A DNA stretch of 64,000 bases from Atkinsonella hypoxylon (taxonomy: Eukaryota; Ascomycota; Sordariomycetes; Hypocreales; Clavicipitaceae). Location: positions 1 through 64,000 of the forward strand of contig JFHB01000158.1 in the NCBI GenBank assembly GCA_000729835.1. Reading direction: 5' to 3'. Positions within the stretch are counted from its first letter, which is position 1, and every line of letters starts with the position of its first letter. Shown here piece by piece: positions 44,901-55,883 of this stretch. A program made the position numbers and the translations under genes. The notes under the pieces were generated by a model. The model was not told where the DNA came from and ran no database searches. It saw only the letters and a program-made list of their open reading frames with translations.

Positions 44901-47323
44901 CAGCTGCAGTCTCTCAACTCCAGCCAAGCCAAATGGCTCCCAATCATACGGCGCAAAATTGACAGCTTCGTTGAAGTTGAATCCATGATTGAAACCTGCG
45001 TGATAAGCCTGAGGGAACGTGATGACAAATTGACCGGCCCGTTGGTCTAGAGCATAAACCCGGACACCAGCTTTTTGAAGCTGCTCTGGGGTGAGCAAAG
45101 TGACCAACTGAAAAAGGAGATCCGGCTGGGTCTCAAACAACTCTGGCACTGCCTCTTTCATGGCTGCTTCAAACTTCTCCGCATCCTCACCTGGAATACC
45201 ATACCAGGTTTTGGTAGCTCCGAAATGCTGGTAGTTGGCAGAATAAGCATAGTGATCCTCATTATGCCAACAGAAAGTGGAAAATATCATGCCCACATAT
45301 ACCCAAGGTACTGTCATGCCAGATATATCGGAATTGATATGTCGGAACAAACTGTCGGGGTGAAGTGGCAAAATGTTGAGGTTCCACGGGTCCGAAGCGT
45401 AATTGTTATTCGGATTCTTCTCCAGCGTTGGGAAGCCTGATCCATGAGTAGTACAGTGAATGTCCGCACCATACTCCACCTCCACAGTCTCTTCCAGATC
45501 TGCTACAAGCCGCCAAAACTCCGTTTCGACATCTTCCTCGGTCACTGGCCGATGACAGTTTAGAGCGTGATCGAATGGCATTTTCTTTTCAAAGTAGCCT
45601 TGTTTGAAATCATTGGCTTTTTGCTGAAACTGCTTGAGCGAATATAAACCTCCTTCCTCGAATCCGAACTGTCCATCGCCTACCAAGCAACGTGGACAGT
45701 TCCACTCTGCGTCAGGCTTCCGCTTCAATGGTGGGTCTAGACAAGGTCCATGATAGCAGTTATCGCAAGATTCACAAGTAAGTAGGGCACCAACATCTTC
45801 TCCGCGACCACAGTTCTCACATCGTTCGTCTGGCGCCTCTGCTTCCTCTTTTGGAATTCGAGGTACTGTGGGGCGGAAAGGTGTCATATGGGAACCGGCG
45901 ACTGTAGGGACAGGTTCCTTCTTGAGACGCTTGCTACGTCTGCTGCTGCCTTCGGCGTCTTCTTTATCAGTGTCTGCGTCTGGTTTTCCTCCTTCAGGAG
46001 TATCCGCTCCATGGTGGCGTTTTGCACCACCGACAGAAGATGAATTCAAGCCGTTCAGACGCGCTTCTGGAGCATTACTTGTGGACACAGCTGGACTGCC
46101 AACTCTATTCACATCCGTTGTGAAGCTTCTCCCGTCGATATTACTTGATTTCGATGCAGAGTTAACAGCAGTGGAGCCACCAGAGTTGATGGCTTTGAAA
46201 CCTCCAGATGATCCAGATGTTGGCGCTGGAGGAGCATCGACCATTGGCATATCGTGGTCGGTTTCGCGCTTTAACCCATTTATACTGTTCTGCAGGGTCT
46301 CTGATGCCTGCCTTGCAGGGGAATCACCATTGACGCTGGCCGGCGTGTTGACGTGGGATTTTCGGACTGGAGTATCCGCCGGACTTGGCGTTAAGGGGCC
46401 ACCGTATTCTTGCTCCAATTGTTGGTGAACACCTGGTTTAGCGAGGCGCAAGTATTCTTCGTAGGGGCACAACCAGCGCTGGAATGAGTTCTTGAGCGAT
46501 GTCGAAAGTGACGACATGATCTTGCCGCTGTACCCAAGATCACGCCCAATTTCTGCCCACTTCTTGAGCTTGCAGACTTTATCGAAGCCACCACGAGATT
46601 CGACTGCTTTCTTCAGCCGGTACAAATCTAGAGGCTTTTTATCCACATAAGGCAACCGATGAAGATTACTGCCTTGTTGTTTGTGAAACTTGGACAGTCC
46701 GTCAAGATAAGTGAGATTTGCACGAGTGCCTGAATGATTAGTCACAGGTACATTGATGTTGGGGGAAAGAATGAACTAACTTCCTTCTACAGAATTCAGC
46801 TCCTGTTTTCGGGTTCGAAAATGAAATTTCTAAAGTGCAGGTCAGCGCCAATACTCTATAAGGATTTTGCACCAAACACAAGGGATCTGGATCGGAGTAC
46901 CTCTGTATCTATAGCAAAATCTGGATTCCAATTATCAGGGGGAATAATCTTGCAAATTCCATACTGAGACGCCTCAGGAGTGATCTTCTTCATGTACTCT
47001 AGAGGGTCTCGCCATTCCTCCTCAGTGGGACAGTAAATTGGTGCCTCGGAGATGCCATGGGGCCGCGACTTGTTCTTCAAAGGCTCACGAGCAGCTGTTG
47101 GTTGACCACGACGCTCGACCGACGTGAGGTCTAGTCCAGGGCTGGCCATTGCGCTCAGCGGAATTTGCGAGTTGCTGGGATGATAACCATTTGTATTGAC
47201 TTTCCGCTTTGGTCTCGTAGATATTTGCGATGTGGACGACCCGATAGCCGGCGAGTTGCGCGAACTCACGTTGGCGCTATTACCGCCTGTGGTTGTCATT
47301 GTAGCTGTTGACATTGGCGTCAT
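41913..47323 (-). CDS. KDM5: KDM5/JARID1-type histone H3K4 demethylase
   Basis: Exons in gene order: 47323-46901, 46829-46781, 46729-43156 and 43086-41913; phases agree, 1739 residues. Domains in order: JmjN (about 75-120, APIYCPTEEEWRDPLEYMKKI); ARID (about 160-255); PHD1 (about 460-510, CENCGRGEDVGALLTCESCD); JmjC (about 600-770) with iron ligands in HNEDH near residue 646 and His in YHAGFNHGFN near 734; C5HC2 zinc finger (about 840-900); PLU-1 region; and a second PHD (CICRKIEAGMMIECELCHEW, then YHYKC across the last intron). The C-terminal about 250 residues are low complexity and acidic. The enzyme removes methyl groups from H3K4 using Fe(II) and 2-oxoglutarate. All expected catalytic residues are present. 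Confidence 0.95.
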
Positions 47324-49012
47324 TCTCAAGGGACAAATCCTTCTCCGAACGAAGCCGCCGAGGCTAGGCGAATTGTAGCCACAGCAGTCTGGTCACTCGA
47401 CAGAATCGCGTGATGACGAAAGGGTTCGTATCGGGAACGTTCGATCGGTCGGAGTGCCTTTAGGTGTGATGAATCTCGTGCATGGTAGCGATACTGATGC
47501 AGTCCGCGGGAAAGTATCCAGTATCAGAACCAGTAATACGATGCGCGAAGAAAATCGGCCTTTATATGTCAGACAATGAATAAAAGAGAATATGCTTGGG
47601 CCAGTGTCATTCAAGAAGGACCATGTATGAGTGGCTGCACTGCGTATGTGTATGAAGACCGAGGAATCGGAAGCGAAGCGGAAGAGATTGAACCAGTGAT
47701 AGGAAATGTACATTGCCCTAGGACTAATACGAAATATCGACTCACCAATGAGATAAAGAGCATGAGAGCAACAAAGCTGCATATGCCGATTGAAGGGCCA
47801 CGAGTTAGCCCTGCAAGCAACTGGCGGTTGAGGTTTGAAACCCCAAGAAAAACTTCCCAAGTGGTGCTGATCGTGTGTAGATGCCGGTGCCAAAACGAAA
47901 GGACGGCAGACGAGGAGCACCTGGCGCTGCCGTGCTCTTTCCTGCCCGGGTCTGGAGTCCAAGGACTCCAAGGCTTGATTGGAAAGAAAGAACAACTCAG
48001 GTGACATGTACCAGGGGGACTTTTCCCTGCGGTTAGCAGCGGAAAGTGCTTGGTACATAAAAATAGCTATGATTCTATGCAGAATAGAAGGTATCGCTAC
48101 TTGCTCCCGGGTTTATGCAAGTACTTCTTGTCCGGGGTACCTAAGGCACCTCATAATAAATGGATCCGTGTCGGAAGGATTGTATGGTCCACTTTTGTAT
48201 GGACCGACGAGAGCGGCGATTCTCCAGCAACCGATGCCGAATCGAGTCGGATTTACAGCCCTGCGACCATAGTAATGCCAACTTAAAAAACTTAGCGTCA
48301 TCATGTGTAAAGGAGACTTGCAAACCGTTTGGAATCGCTGAGTCACACCTCCTACATGGAAAATCTCGGTCTTAATTTTGGGTTCAAGGTCTATGGTCAT
48401 ATCAATGCTAAGATTACAAGGGTGGGTTGATGCGCGCCGCGCGGAAGAGATCACTGTTGCAGTCTTACGTATTGTATGTTGGCCATACTGCAACAAATCC
48501 GACCTCTCTGCTCCATACATGCCTCGGCATTAGCCTACCTGGGTCGGTATGTAGAATGTATAGAATTACAATGTTTTACCAGGAAATACACCGCATCCTA
48601 CATCTGTAGGCTAAATATCAAATCAAATTCTGCAAATCACCTGCCTAGGTAGATAGTGACTGATTGGATATTCATTCTTCTTTTCTCGTCCAGACGCTTC
48701 CATCAGACTTTTGCTCTAGCATTTTATGGGATGGATAGGCGGACAAGTGAACTTTATCTCTATGGGATATGCTACCTTAGGTAAACTCTTTTTTTTTTTC
48801 TTTTTTCCTTTTTTTTTTTCCCTCCTTCCTTTCCCTTGGGTGGGGTGTGAGTTTTGTTGGTGGTTTTTGTCCTGCACCGTGCACTCATGCCGTATTAACA
48901 TGCCACGCGCATGTCCACGCTGTTGACGCATGTTACATCCATGCATCTACACATCTACAACATGGTTCGAGGAAACCAACGCAACAGGCGACGTGCCTAG
49001 GCTTCTCTGATA
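47324..49012. other. Upstream region of KDM5, about 1.7 kb, no gene recognised
   Basis: Between KDM5 and the 3' end of SLX1. The 221-codon minus-strand frame (47393-48058) is directly upstream of KDM5 and has no domain, so it is probably leader sequence. T-rich blocks lie at 48789-48830. A GCCTAGGTAG motif occurs near 48643. Confidence 0.5.
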
Positions 49013-50027
49013 TTATGATGCGGCTCCTGCCTTCTTGGCCCTTTCTTCACTTCGCAGTAACTTTTTCACCTCTGCGCCTCCTCTAATTCGTAAACTCAGT
49101 TCCTTTACCATGTCGCCCCATCTGATGTCACCTCCACAGCTCGGACATACACATTGATTGGGTATGATATGTTCGCTGTCCTCATTCGATAGCGCATGCT
49201 TGCTCCAGCAATCCAGATGTCCCATCGCCGTGCATGCGTCATTTGGACATAGAGCGTAAAGACCTTTGTCAGATTCAAGCTCATGTGCACAATGCACGCA
49301 GTTGCCCTCTTGCTCGAACTCGACAATGGCACGCGCCTTGCTGACATACTCGGTCAATGACGAATAGTCCAGCGGTAGGGCATGGATTCCGCTGTTTTGC
49401 CCGTGCTCCGGCATTGTGTTGGTGGAAGCCGCGAAATCTGTCAAGACTTGAAGATCTGGTCGGCAGCAGCTTTGGGTAGCCTCCAACCTACGCTGCCACG
49501 CGACATATGCTTCCTTCACTAAGAAATGCACGTTCAATGGCCATCTTGCGAAGCTTGATACACCTGTGAGCAGGTGTATATTGGCCATGATGGATTTCAT
49601 GCTGTGAGGGGGTCTCCTAGGCATCCCATTCTTCTTCCTTTGCGTTGAAATGCTCACGCGAGACTCAACTGGGATGTGCAAGGAAAGATGCGGATTCGTC
49701 AATGCCCACCTGATAAAGGCTTCCTTCAGCAAACAAAAAGTACACTGCATTCTGTAGAATCAAGGTAGGAGAAGAAAGGGAGAAAACCTACTCAAATTTC
49801 AGCGCTGCCACCATGCTCGGAAATCCAGAAACCAGAGTGATCATCTCCCAAGGTCGTAGACTGTCACGCGAAGTACGCGTTGCGCCGCCTTTTGCTTCGC
49901 CATTATGTTGCTTCAAACGACGAGGCGGGTTTGGCGTTGAGCCGATATAGAGTGACGCGTGTCTGACCGTGGAACGAAGGACATAAACTGTGTAAAGAGC
50001 CGGAAGCGGCTTGGTAATGCTAGCCAT
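49013..50027 (-). CDS. SLX1: SLX1 structure-specific endonuclease subunit
   Basis: Exons 50027-49792 and 49709-49013 encode 310 residues. The TATCAG acceptor at 49710 is chosen because it joins KFE to WALTNPH, the expected continuation of the nuclease domain. The GIY-YIG nuclease spans about residues 10-95: YTVYVLRS, YIGSTPNPPRRLKQHNGE and FPSMVAALKFEWAL, with catalytic Arg and Glu present. A C-terminal RING/PHD-like zinc finger has CVHCAHEL...LYALCPNDACTAMGHLDCWSKH and CVCPSCGGDIRWGDMV. SLX1 acts with SLX4 to cut branched DNA during recombination and repair. Confidence 0.95.
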
Positions 50028-50431
50028 CCTTGCGCCTGGGCGACTGGCGTGGTCATTATGTCATTGTCAATAAACGCTGGAGCAGGGCACATTTACATGG
50101 CTGTTGCAGCTGTCGACTCAAATTATGTCAGTATTTTGTTTTGATTTTATGCTTTGGTTCATGTCCATGTTTTATGGTCCCTGAGAGAACCTCATCCTTT
50201 TAGCCAATCAGCGTCGTCGGCGACGACCTTCCCATTACAAACTCTTTGTTGGCTGCAATTCAGCCACTGGTTGGTCTCACAGAAAATTGTAATCAATACA
50301 TTTTTTATTAACTTTTTCCCGCTCCTGGCTTCAACATTTTGTAAAGTTCAAATTCCGTGGTACTTCAGCTACAGCTAATATATTACACACATCGTCGCTC
50401 CTTGCGACTTGTGTAAGGTGAGACCAGTAGC
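50028..50431. other. Intergenic region, 404 bp
   Basis: Between SLX1 start and PRP9 stop (both on the minus strand). No gene or RNA signature seen; AT-rich near 50295-50340. Confidence 0.5.
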
Positions 50432-51947
50432 TCATAACAAGCCCTGCTTCTGCAAATCGTAATATACCTTCTCAGGCATAACATTCCCCTCGTTATCCTC
50501 CATTTGGACAATACTGCCCTCGTCCATGGTCGACTGCTTTCTCTCTCTCTGAATCTTCTCCCACAGTCTTTGTGCTTCTTCTATTCTCGTAATGTCTCGA
50601 AACACGAAAGAGTTGATGATTCCGAGACACTTTAAATTGAAAGTGTGCCGAGCCTCTTGGAAGTGTTTGTCGAATGCTCTCCGTCCTTTGTAGACATAAT
50701 TCCCACAAATCTCACAGTTGAATTCGTTACCAAGGCCGTGTAGTCGATACAGCCAGTAAGGGATAGGCTTACCATCCCACCCTAGTGGAATCTTGAGAGG
50801 ATTTTGAATTCTTCCTTCGTCATCCTCGTCATCATTATTATCGACCTGCTGCTTTTGCTTCTGCGATGCGGTGGGGTCGAACAAATATTCTAATTCTTGT
50901 TGTCGCTCTTTTTGTGACATGCCCCTTCTTTGTTCGACGTAAATTATAGTATTTTCTCGCTCGATCTTCAACTCGGAAGCCAGTCGTTGGATTCGATACT
51001 CTCGTCCTGCGATAATTTTCTCTCTTTGCCTGAGATCAGCTCCTTGACTTGAGCTAGCTCCTGAACTAGATGCAGCTCCCATACGTGCCTCTGCATTTTT
51101 ATGTTTCCGTCCCTCTAAGTGATGCTTGTACACGTTGGGATTCTGGAAGTTCTTCTCACAGTATCTGCACCACAAAGAGTCGGAAGTATCAGCTTCCCAT
51201 CCCTTGATTTCGTTTCTCTTCCATAAGTCGCCGAAGTCAATTTCAATGTTCAATAGAATCTTGTCTGTGTCATCCAGAGGGCGTGTCTTCCGCGCAAATT
51301 CTTCAAGATAGTTCGCGAGCTTCGCGATATACTCAAAGTATTGCTGATTCAATTTGTCGCGCCGTTTTATTCCACACGTGGTTTGCGAGAAATCATCGAA
51401 ATGCTTCAGATATGACATATACTCGAGTGCTTTGACGTTTGGTAAGCTGCGGAACTCGTTGGAGTGTGGCGTGAGGTCGAGACGCTCGCCGTAGCATTCT
51501 TCCCTGGAGAAATTGATGTCTGCGTAGGTAGAACCAGGGACCTGGTCATCCCACATGCGCTGGTATTTTTCCTCGAGGTTTTCGGCTGGCCCGCTTGGGT
51601 ATTTCGCGTAGTGGTCGTTGATCGCAACTATGTCTCTGTAAAGGGCGGCCATTGGATCCTCAGACCCAAGCTTCTGGATTTCTCGCGCTGCAGAGCCATC
51701 TTCGTCTAGCTCAAGTTTCAAAAGTTCGCATGTATGATTCGCATGTTCGTTGACGAGTTCGGCTATGTGATGATCGCGGTTTACCCGTTCTCGAGTCTAG
51801 GAGCGGTTAGCAGATTGCCAGACTCATGGCGGGTGTTTAGAGCAGGAAACTTACATTCGTGGGTGCATCTTGGGGGAGATTTGCTATGGCTTGCTCAATG
51901 CGCTCGCGCACCTCATAAAGGTACCTCTTTTGCTCTAAAATATACAT
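50432..51947 (-). CDS. PRP9: Splicing factor 3A subunit 3 (PRP9/SF3a60)
   Basis: Exons 51947-51855 and 51796-50432 encode 485 residues starting MYILEQKRYLYEVRERIEQAI, a typical SF3a60 N-terminus. A U1-type zinc finger (LWCRYCEKNFQNPNVYKHHLEGRKH) lies near residue 225. The C-terminal matrin-type zinc finger is FNCEICGNYVYKGRRAFDKHFQEARH, followed by LKCLGI. The intervening segment includes EYLFDPTASQ and an acidic DDEDDEG insert. The protein is part of SF3a in the U2 snRNP and helps define the branch site during prespliceosome assembly. The gene is divergent from FAL1 (474 bp apart). Confidence 0.95.
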
Positions 51948-52421
51948 GTTGCGACAGTGAAGATCCTAATTCTTTAGCGTACGTTGGATGTGCAGGAAGA
52001 TTTGGGAAGCTTTCATCATTGCACAGTGTAGGTATGAGCTCAACACAGTATGCCATGTATTCTGGGGCGTGCAAGGATAAGTGGTCAAGTTAATGTACTA
52101 ATCATGATTTATCTACAGTTCTTTTGAAAAAAAATAGAATTATTATGACGTAAATATTTACTTTATATATTTACACCGAAGTGAAAACTTACTCACCTAG
52201 GTTGATGTATATAATTATGGGAGTAGTAAAGTAAGCCACGAAATATGGTAAGCTAAATTTTGCACTGTGAGCTTTTTCAGAAGGCTGCCGAAGTAAAGCC
52301 GGCCCTTGCAAAGCGGCCCCAGGCTTTTCTGGAGCTTCAGTTCACTCCATCCTGGACAAGGTCATCATCATCATAAAATTGGCATCTGTCGGTAACACGC
52401 CAGAAAGAAAATTCTGAAAAG
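51948..52421. promoter_or_regulatory. Divergent promoter region PRP9/FAL1
   Basis: 474 bp between two divergent start codons. The middle (52120-52180) is strongly AT-rich; an ACCTAGGT palindrome lies at 52196-52203. No gene in between. Confidence 0.45.
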
Positions 52422-53750
52422 ATGGCTGAAGGTCCTGGAGGCATTGACCGCAAGGCGGACGAGAGGATGGAGTTTTCCACCTCAAAGGAAGTCACTGTCC
52501 ATCCCACTTTTGAATCTATGTCCTTGAAGGGTGAGCGACTTCGCAAGGAATATGGCCTTTGATACTATGGCATGATGCTAATTGACATCTAAAGAAAACC
52601 TCCTTCGCGGCATCTATGCCTATGGCTATGAGTCTCCTTCTGCCGTTCAATCTCGAGCTATCGTTCAAGTCTGCAAGGGACGCGACACCATCGCACAAGC
52701 TCAATCCGGTACCGGGAAAACAGCGACTTTCTCAATCAGCATGCTGCAGGTCATCGACACTGCTGTGCGCGAGACGCAGGCCTTGGTGCTTTCACCGACT
52801 CGCGAATTGGCGACTCAAATTCAGTCGGTTGTCATGGCGCTAGGCGATTACATGAATGTGCAGTGTCATGCTTGTATTGGCGGAACTAGTGTTGGCGAAG
52901 ATATTCGCAAGCTCGACTACGGCCAGCATATTGTTTCTGGCACTCCCGGTCGCGTCGCCGATATGATTCGAAGGCGACACCTGCGAACGAGGCATATCAA
53001 GATGCTGGTGCTGGATGAAGCCGATGAGCTACTAAACAAAGGTTTCCGCGAGCAAATCTACGACGTGTACAGATACCTGCCTCCCGCCACCCAGGTCGTC
53101 GTAGTCAGCGCCACTCTACCATATGATGTATTGGATATGACGACAAAGTTCATGACCGATCCGGTTAGGATCCTTGTCAAGCGTGATGAACTGACTCTCG
53201 AGGGCTTAAAACAATATTTTATCGCCGTTGAGAAGGAGGATTGGAAGTTTGATACCTTATGCGACTTGTATGACACCTTAACCATCACGCAAGCTGTTAT
53301 TTTTTGCAATACTCGCCGTAAGGTTGACTGGCTCACCGACAAAATGCGTGAGGCCAACTTTACTGTGAGCAGTATGCACGGGGATATGCCTCAGAAAGAA
53401 CGGGACAGTATTATGCAAGATTTCCGACAGGGAAATAGCCGAGTTCTGATCTCAACCGATGTATGGGCTCGAGGTATTGACGTACAACAAGTCAGCTTGG
53501 TTATCAACTACGATTTGCCGAGCAACCGCGAGAACTATATTCACCGCATCGGTCGAAGTGGTCGCTTTGGTCGTAAGGGTGTCGCCATCAACTTCGTTAC
53601 TACCGAGGATGTCCGTATTCTGCGGGACATTGAGCGTAGGTCTTTTCATTACATCGTATGTGAGCGACGAATCATACTGATACTCTTTTAGTGTACTATT
53701 CGACGCAGATCGACGAAATGCCCATGAACGTAGCTGATTTAATTGCCTAG
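52422..53750 (+). CDS. FAL1: DEAD-box helicase FAL1 / eIF4A-III
   Basis: Exons 52422-52530, 52595-53635 and 53692-53750 give 402 residues, the normal length for the family. Motifs: Q-motif (GIYAYGYESPSAVQSRAI), AQSGTGKT, PTRELATQ, GTPGRVADMI, LDEADELL, VSATLP, STDVWARGIDV and HRIGRSGRFG. The C-terminus DIELYYSTQIDEMPMNVADLIA and the STDVWARGID spelling favour the FAL1/eIF4A-III branch over the cytoplasmic eIF4A. Fungal FAL1 works in 18S rRNA maturation and, in species with exon-junction complexes, as eIF4A-III. The tiny last exon (59 nt) supplies the conserved C-terminus. Confidence 0.95.
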
Positions 53751-54294
53751 ACATACCGAAGAAGATTCAAGGCAACAGTCTCGCAACCTCACCACCCCTC
53801 CCCTTCAGCGGAGTTCATGTTGACAAAGATGAAGATAAAGACTCGTCACGGTGTGTGAACCGAGTGCATCAAGGGGAGGAAAGGGCCTGTGTAATTTACT
53901 AGGTAAGAGTGCGCTATCTTTGTTGCTTCTCGCCGAAGTTTCCGTGAGCTAATGGATGTTGAGATATACAGATTGAACTCAGCCTTAATTCTATGAACGA
54001 AGGGAACCCGACAGGAACTTGACCGTTTTTTTCAAACCCACTTCACAACTAGAGATGGTATCCTCTTCACATCTGCCAGCATACTTCCTGCGGGTGCAGA
54101 GCTTGGTGCAATGTAGCAGGTGAACCATCTACTAGCAGCGTTAACCCAAATACACGCCGCTATAAGCGCATTATCTGAGACAAATGAGATTAGAGATTTG
54201 TCGCGCTGACGGTGACCCACTATGATACATGGCAATCGTTGCCAAACTACCTAAGATAAGCACCTCGGCCGAATCATGAAATAAGGCCGTCTTT
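53751..54294. other. Convergent intergenic region, 540 bp
   Basis: Between the FAL1 stop and the unknown gene on the minus strand. No recognised feature. Confidence 0.5.
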
Positions 54295-54496
54295 CTATGG
54301 CTTGGGCCGAACTCTCTTTCTCTCTCTGGATCGCTCCTCAGCGGCTTCTTTAGTCGCACGCGCAACCTCCTTCCGCCAATCCTTGGCATCCGCCCCTTGC
54401 TTGTCCCTCAACCTCAGGCGCTGGATTCGCCGGCTTGCCAACTCCCCCTGGTATTCGGTCAATTCCTTTAGATCATCAATCCCCTCCCTGCTCTTT

Positions 54497-54961
54497 CTAT
54501 TTCTTTGCTTTATGCTGCTGCGTGACCTTGTTTTGCGCGACCGATAAGCCATTGATCCCTCTCTGCACCTCATCCAGTGCCATTTTCTCCTTGGCTATTT
54601 TCAATCTCGTAGCCTTATCCCCGGGTAGGCCATAGAATTCGATTTTTATGCGCTCAGCCGTCGGCAACACAACATTGTGTGTATTGTCATATTGATGTAG
54701 TCTCGGATCCATCTCAAATGTCTCTCTCCAACCTGGCAAGTCGGAAAGATTGGCTCCGAAGAACTGTATCTTGACGAGAGTGTCGACGTGGACTCTGAAG
54801 TTATACTCGAGGTCGCGACGAGTCTCAATGATATCATTTAAGGTTTGTATTTTCTACAGTGTGACCTTTCGAGAGCATCGTACAAAATTTACTTGAAACA
54901 ACTTCGACAGTAAGTGAACAATACGGCTTTTGTGTATAGTGAAGGCTTCAAGGCCGGACAT
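54497..54961 (-). CDS. Small protein of unknown function; downstream frame 54295-54573 may belong to it
   Basis: Exons 54961-54893 and 54853-54497 give 141 residues with GTAAAT donor and GTAG acceptor. The product starts MSGLEAFTIHKSRIVHLLSK and continues KIQTLNDIIETRRDLEYNFRV; it is helical and charged. The sequence VHVDTLVKIQFFGANLSDLPGW and DNTHNVVLPTAERIKIEFYG suggests a conserved globular part, but I do not recognise the family. Immediately overlapping, another frame (to 54295) encodes an Arg/Glu-rich helix (DDLKELTEYQGELASRRIQRL) that looks like a natural C-terminus, so a frameshift or missed splice may have cut the protein short. A further 5' exon ending ATG TCG near 55080 followed by ELQRT is also possible. 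Confidence 0.55.
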
Positions 54962-55208
54962 GGTGCGTTGAAGTTCCTGATTACATGTCAGAAAGAAGAA
55001 TGCCACATCATGACCACGACCTCGAATGCCATTCTTATATGCAGAAATGAACAGTACTGCAATCATACCGACATGTATCGAGTAAGATGATATATAGGCG
55101 TTATACCATGCGTCTGCGCATGTAGGGAGATAACAAAAAATGTATATTGGGGCGTGGATCAATATATCAGCATAATTATAATCATGACCATATTGTCCAC
55201 TTAACTCT

Positions 55209-55883
55209 TCAGTTGCTCTCCGTCCCCGTAGACACCGGCAGCACACAAACTCCATCTCTCACATCCGCACAACAAACCACCAATGACTCATCGCCATGAT
55301 CCCTCCCACTAGCCAGCTTTGCAAACAACGCCACGTCCGAGCACATATACGGCAACGGCTCACTCTCCTTCTGCCTATACAGCAGCTGCGCAACTGCCTT
55401 ACCTCCAATCCTTCTCGGACATGCGTAAAACGTTCCATTAGACGCGTGAACAAGCTGTGGCCCGTCATCCACATATGCCACGCCTACCCCGGATGTTCCC
55501 TGCCTGCAATCCATGCTCACGTCCCGCTCTCCATGACCACTATTTGGAATCAATAAACTCCTTGTCTTGGAGTCCTGGTCGTTTTGTATTTGCGTCGTAG
55601 TTGGGTTGAAGAAGAATGTGGTACCACTCGTCTGGTTGGTGTCTGGACGAGGCTGTGATTTCTGCAGAATTAGTGGCTGGTGGCAGCCATGCCTCCGAAG
55701 GGCAGCTACCTCCCAGTTTTCGATGCCGGCTGCGAATTGTGTGATGCTGGGCGACTTGACGTGCGCAACGAGGTGGAAATTTTGCGCGAGAGCCATAGGG
55801 TCTGCAAGTGCGATGAGTTGGCTGGCGGTCGGTGCCACGGCGGCAGAGATTGCCAAGATGAGGTTCGAGTGAGGCATTCGCAT
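55209..55883 (-). CDS. Small secreted fungal protein (DUF7907-like)
   Basis: An intronless 224-codon frame. The N-terminus MRMPHSNLILAISAAVAPTA is a signal peptide; translation may also begin at the second Met. The middle reads FHLVAHVKSPSITQFAAGIENWEVAAL, and later SGVGVAYVDDGPQLVHASNGTFYACPRRIGGKAVAQLLYRQ; this arrangement resembles a fungal secreted family I associate with DUF7907 (from memory). Five Cys lie in the second half (MDCRQGT, FYACP, YMCSD, VCCADV, GVCVLP), fitting disulfide bonding. Two N-x-S/T sites are present. Its role is unknown; an extracellular or effector-like function is only a possibility. Confidence 0.7.
   Translation of the reverse strand: MRMPHSNLILAISAAVAPTASQLIALADPMALAQNFHLVAHVKSPSITQFAAGIENWEVAALRRHGCHQPLILQKSQPRPDTNQTSGTTFFFNPTTTQIQNDQDSKTRSLLIPNSGHGERDVSMDCRQGTSGVGVAYVDDGPQLVHASNGTFYACPRRIGGKAVAQLLYRQKESEPLPYMCSDVALFAKLASGRDHGDESLVVCCADVRDGVCVLPVSTGTESN

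Noticed and set aside
47393..48058. 221-codon minus-strand frame upstream of KDM5
   Set aside because: Composition is not protein-like and it sits where the KDM5 leader is expected.
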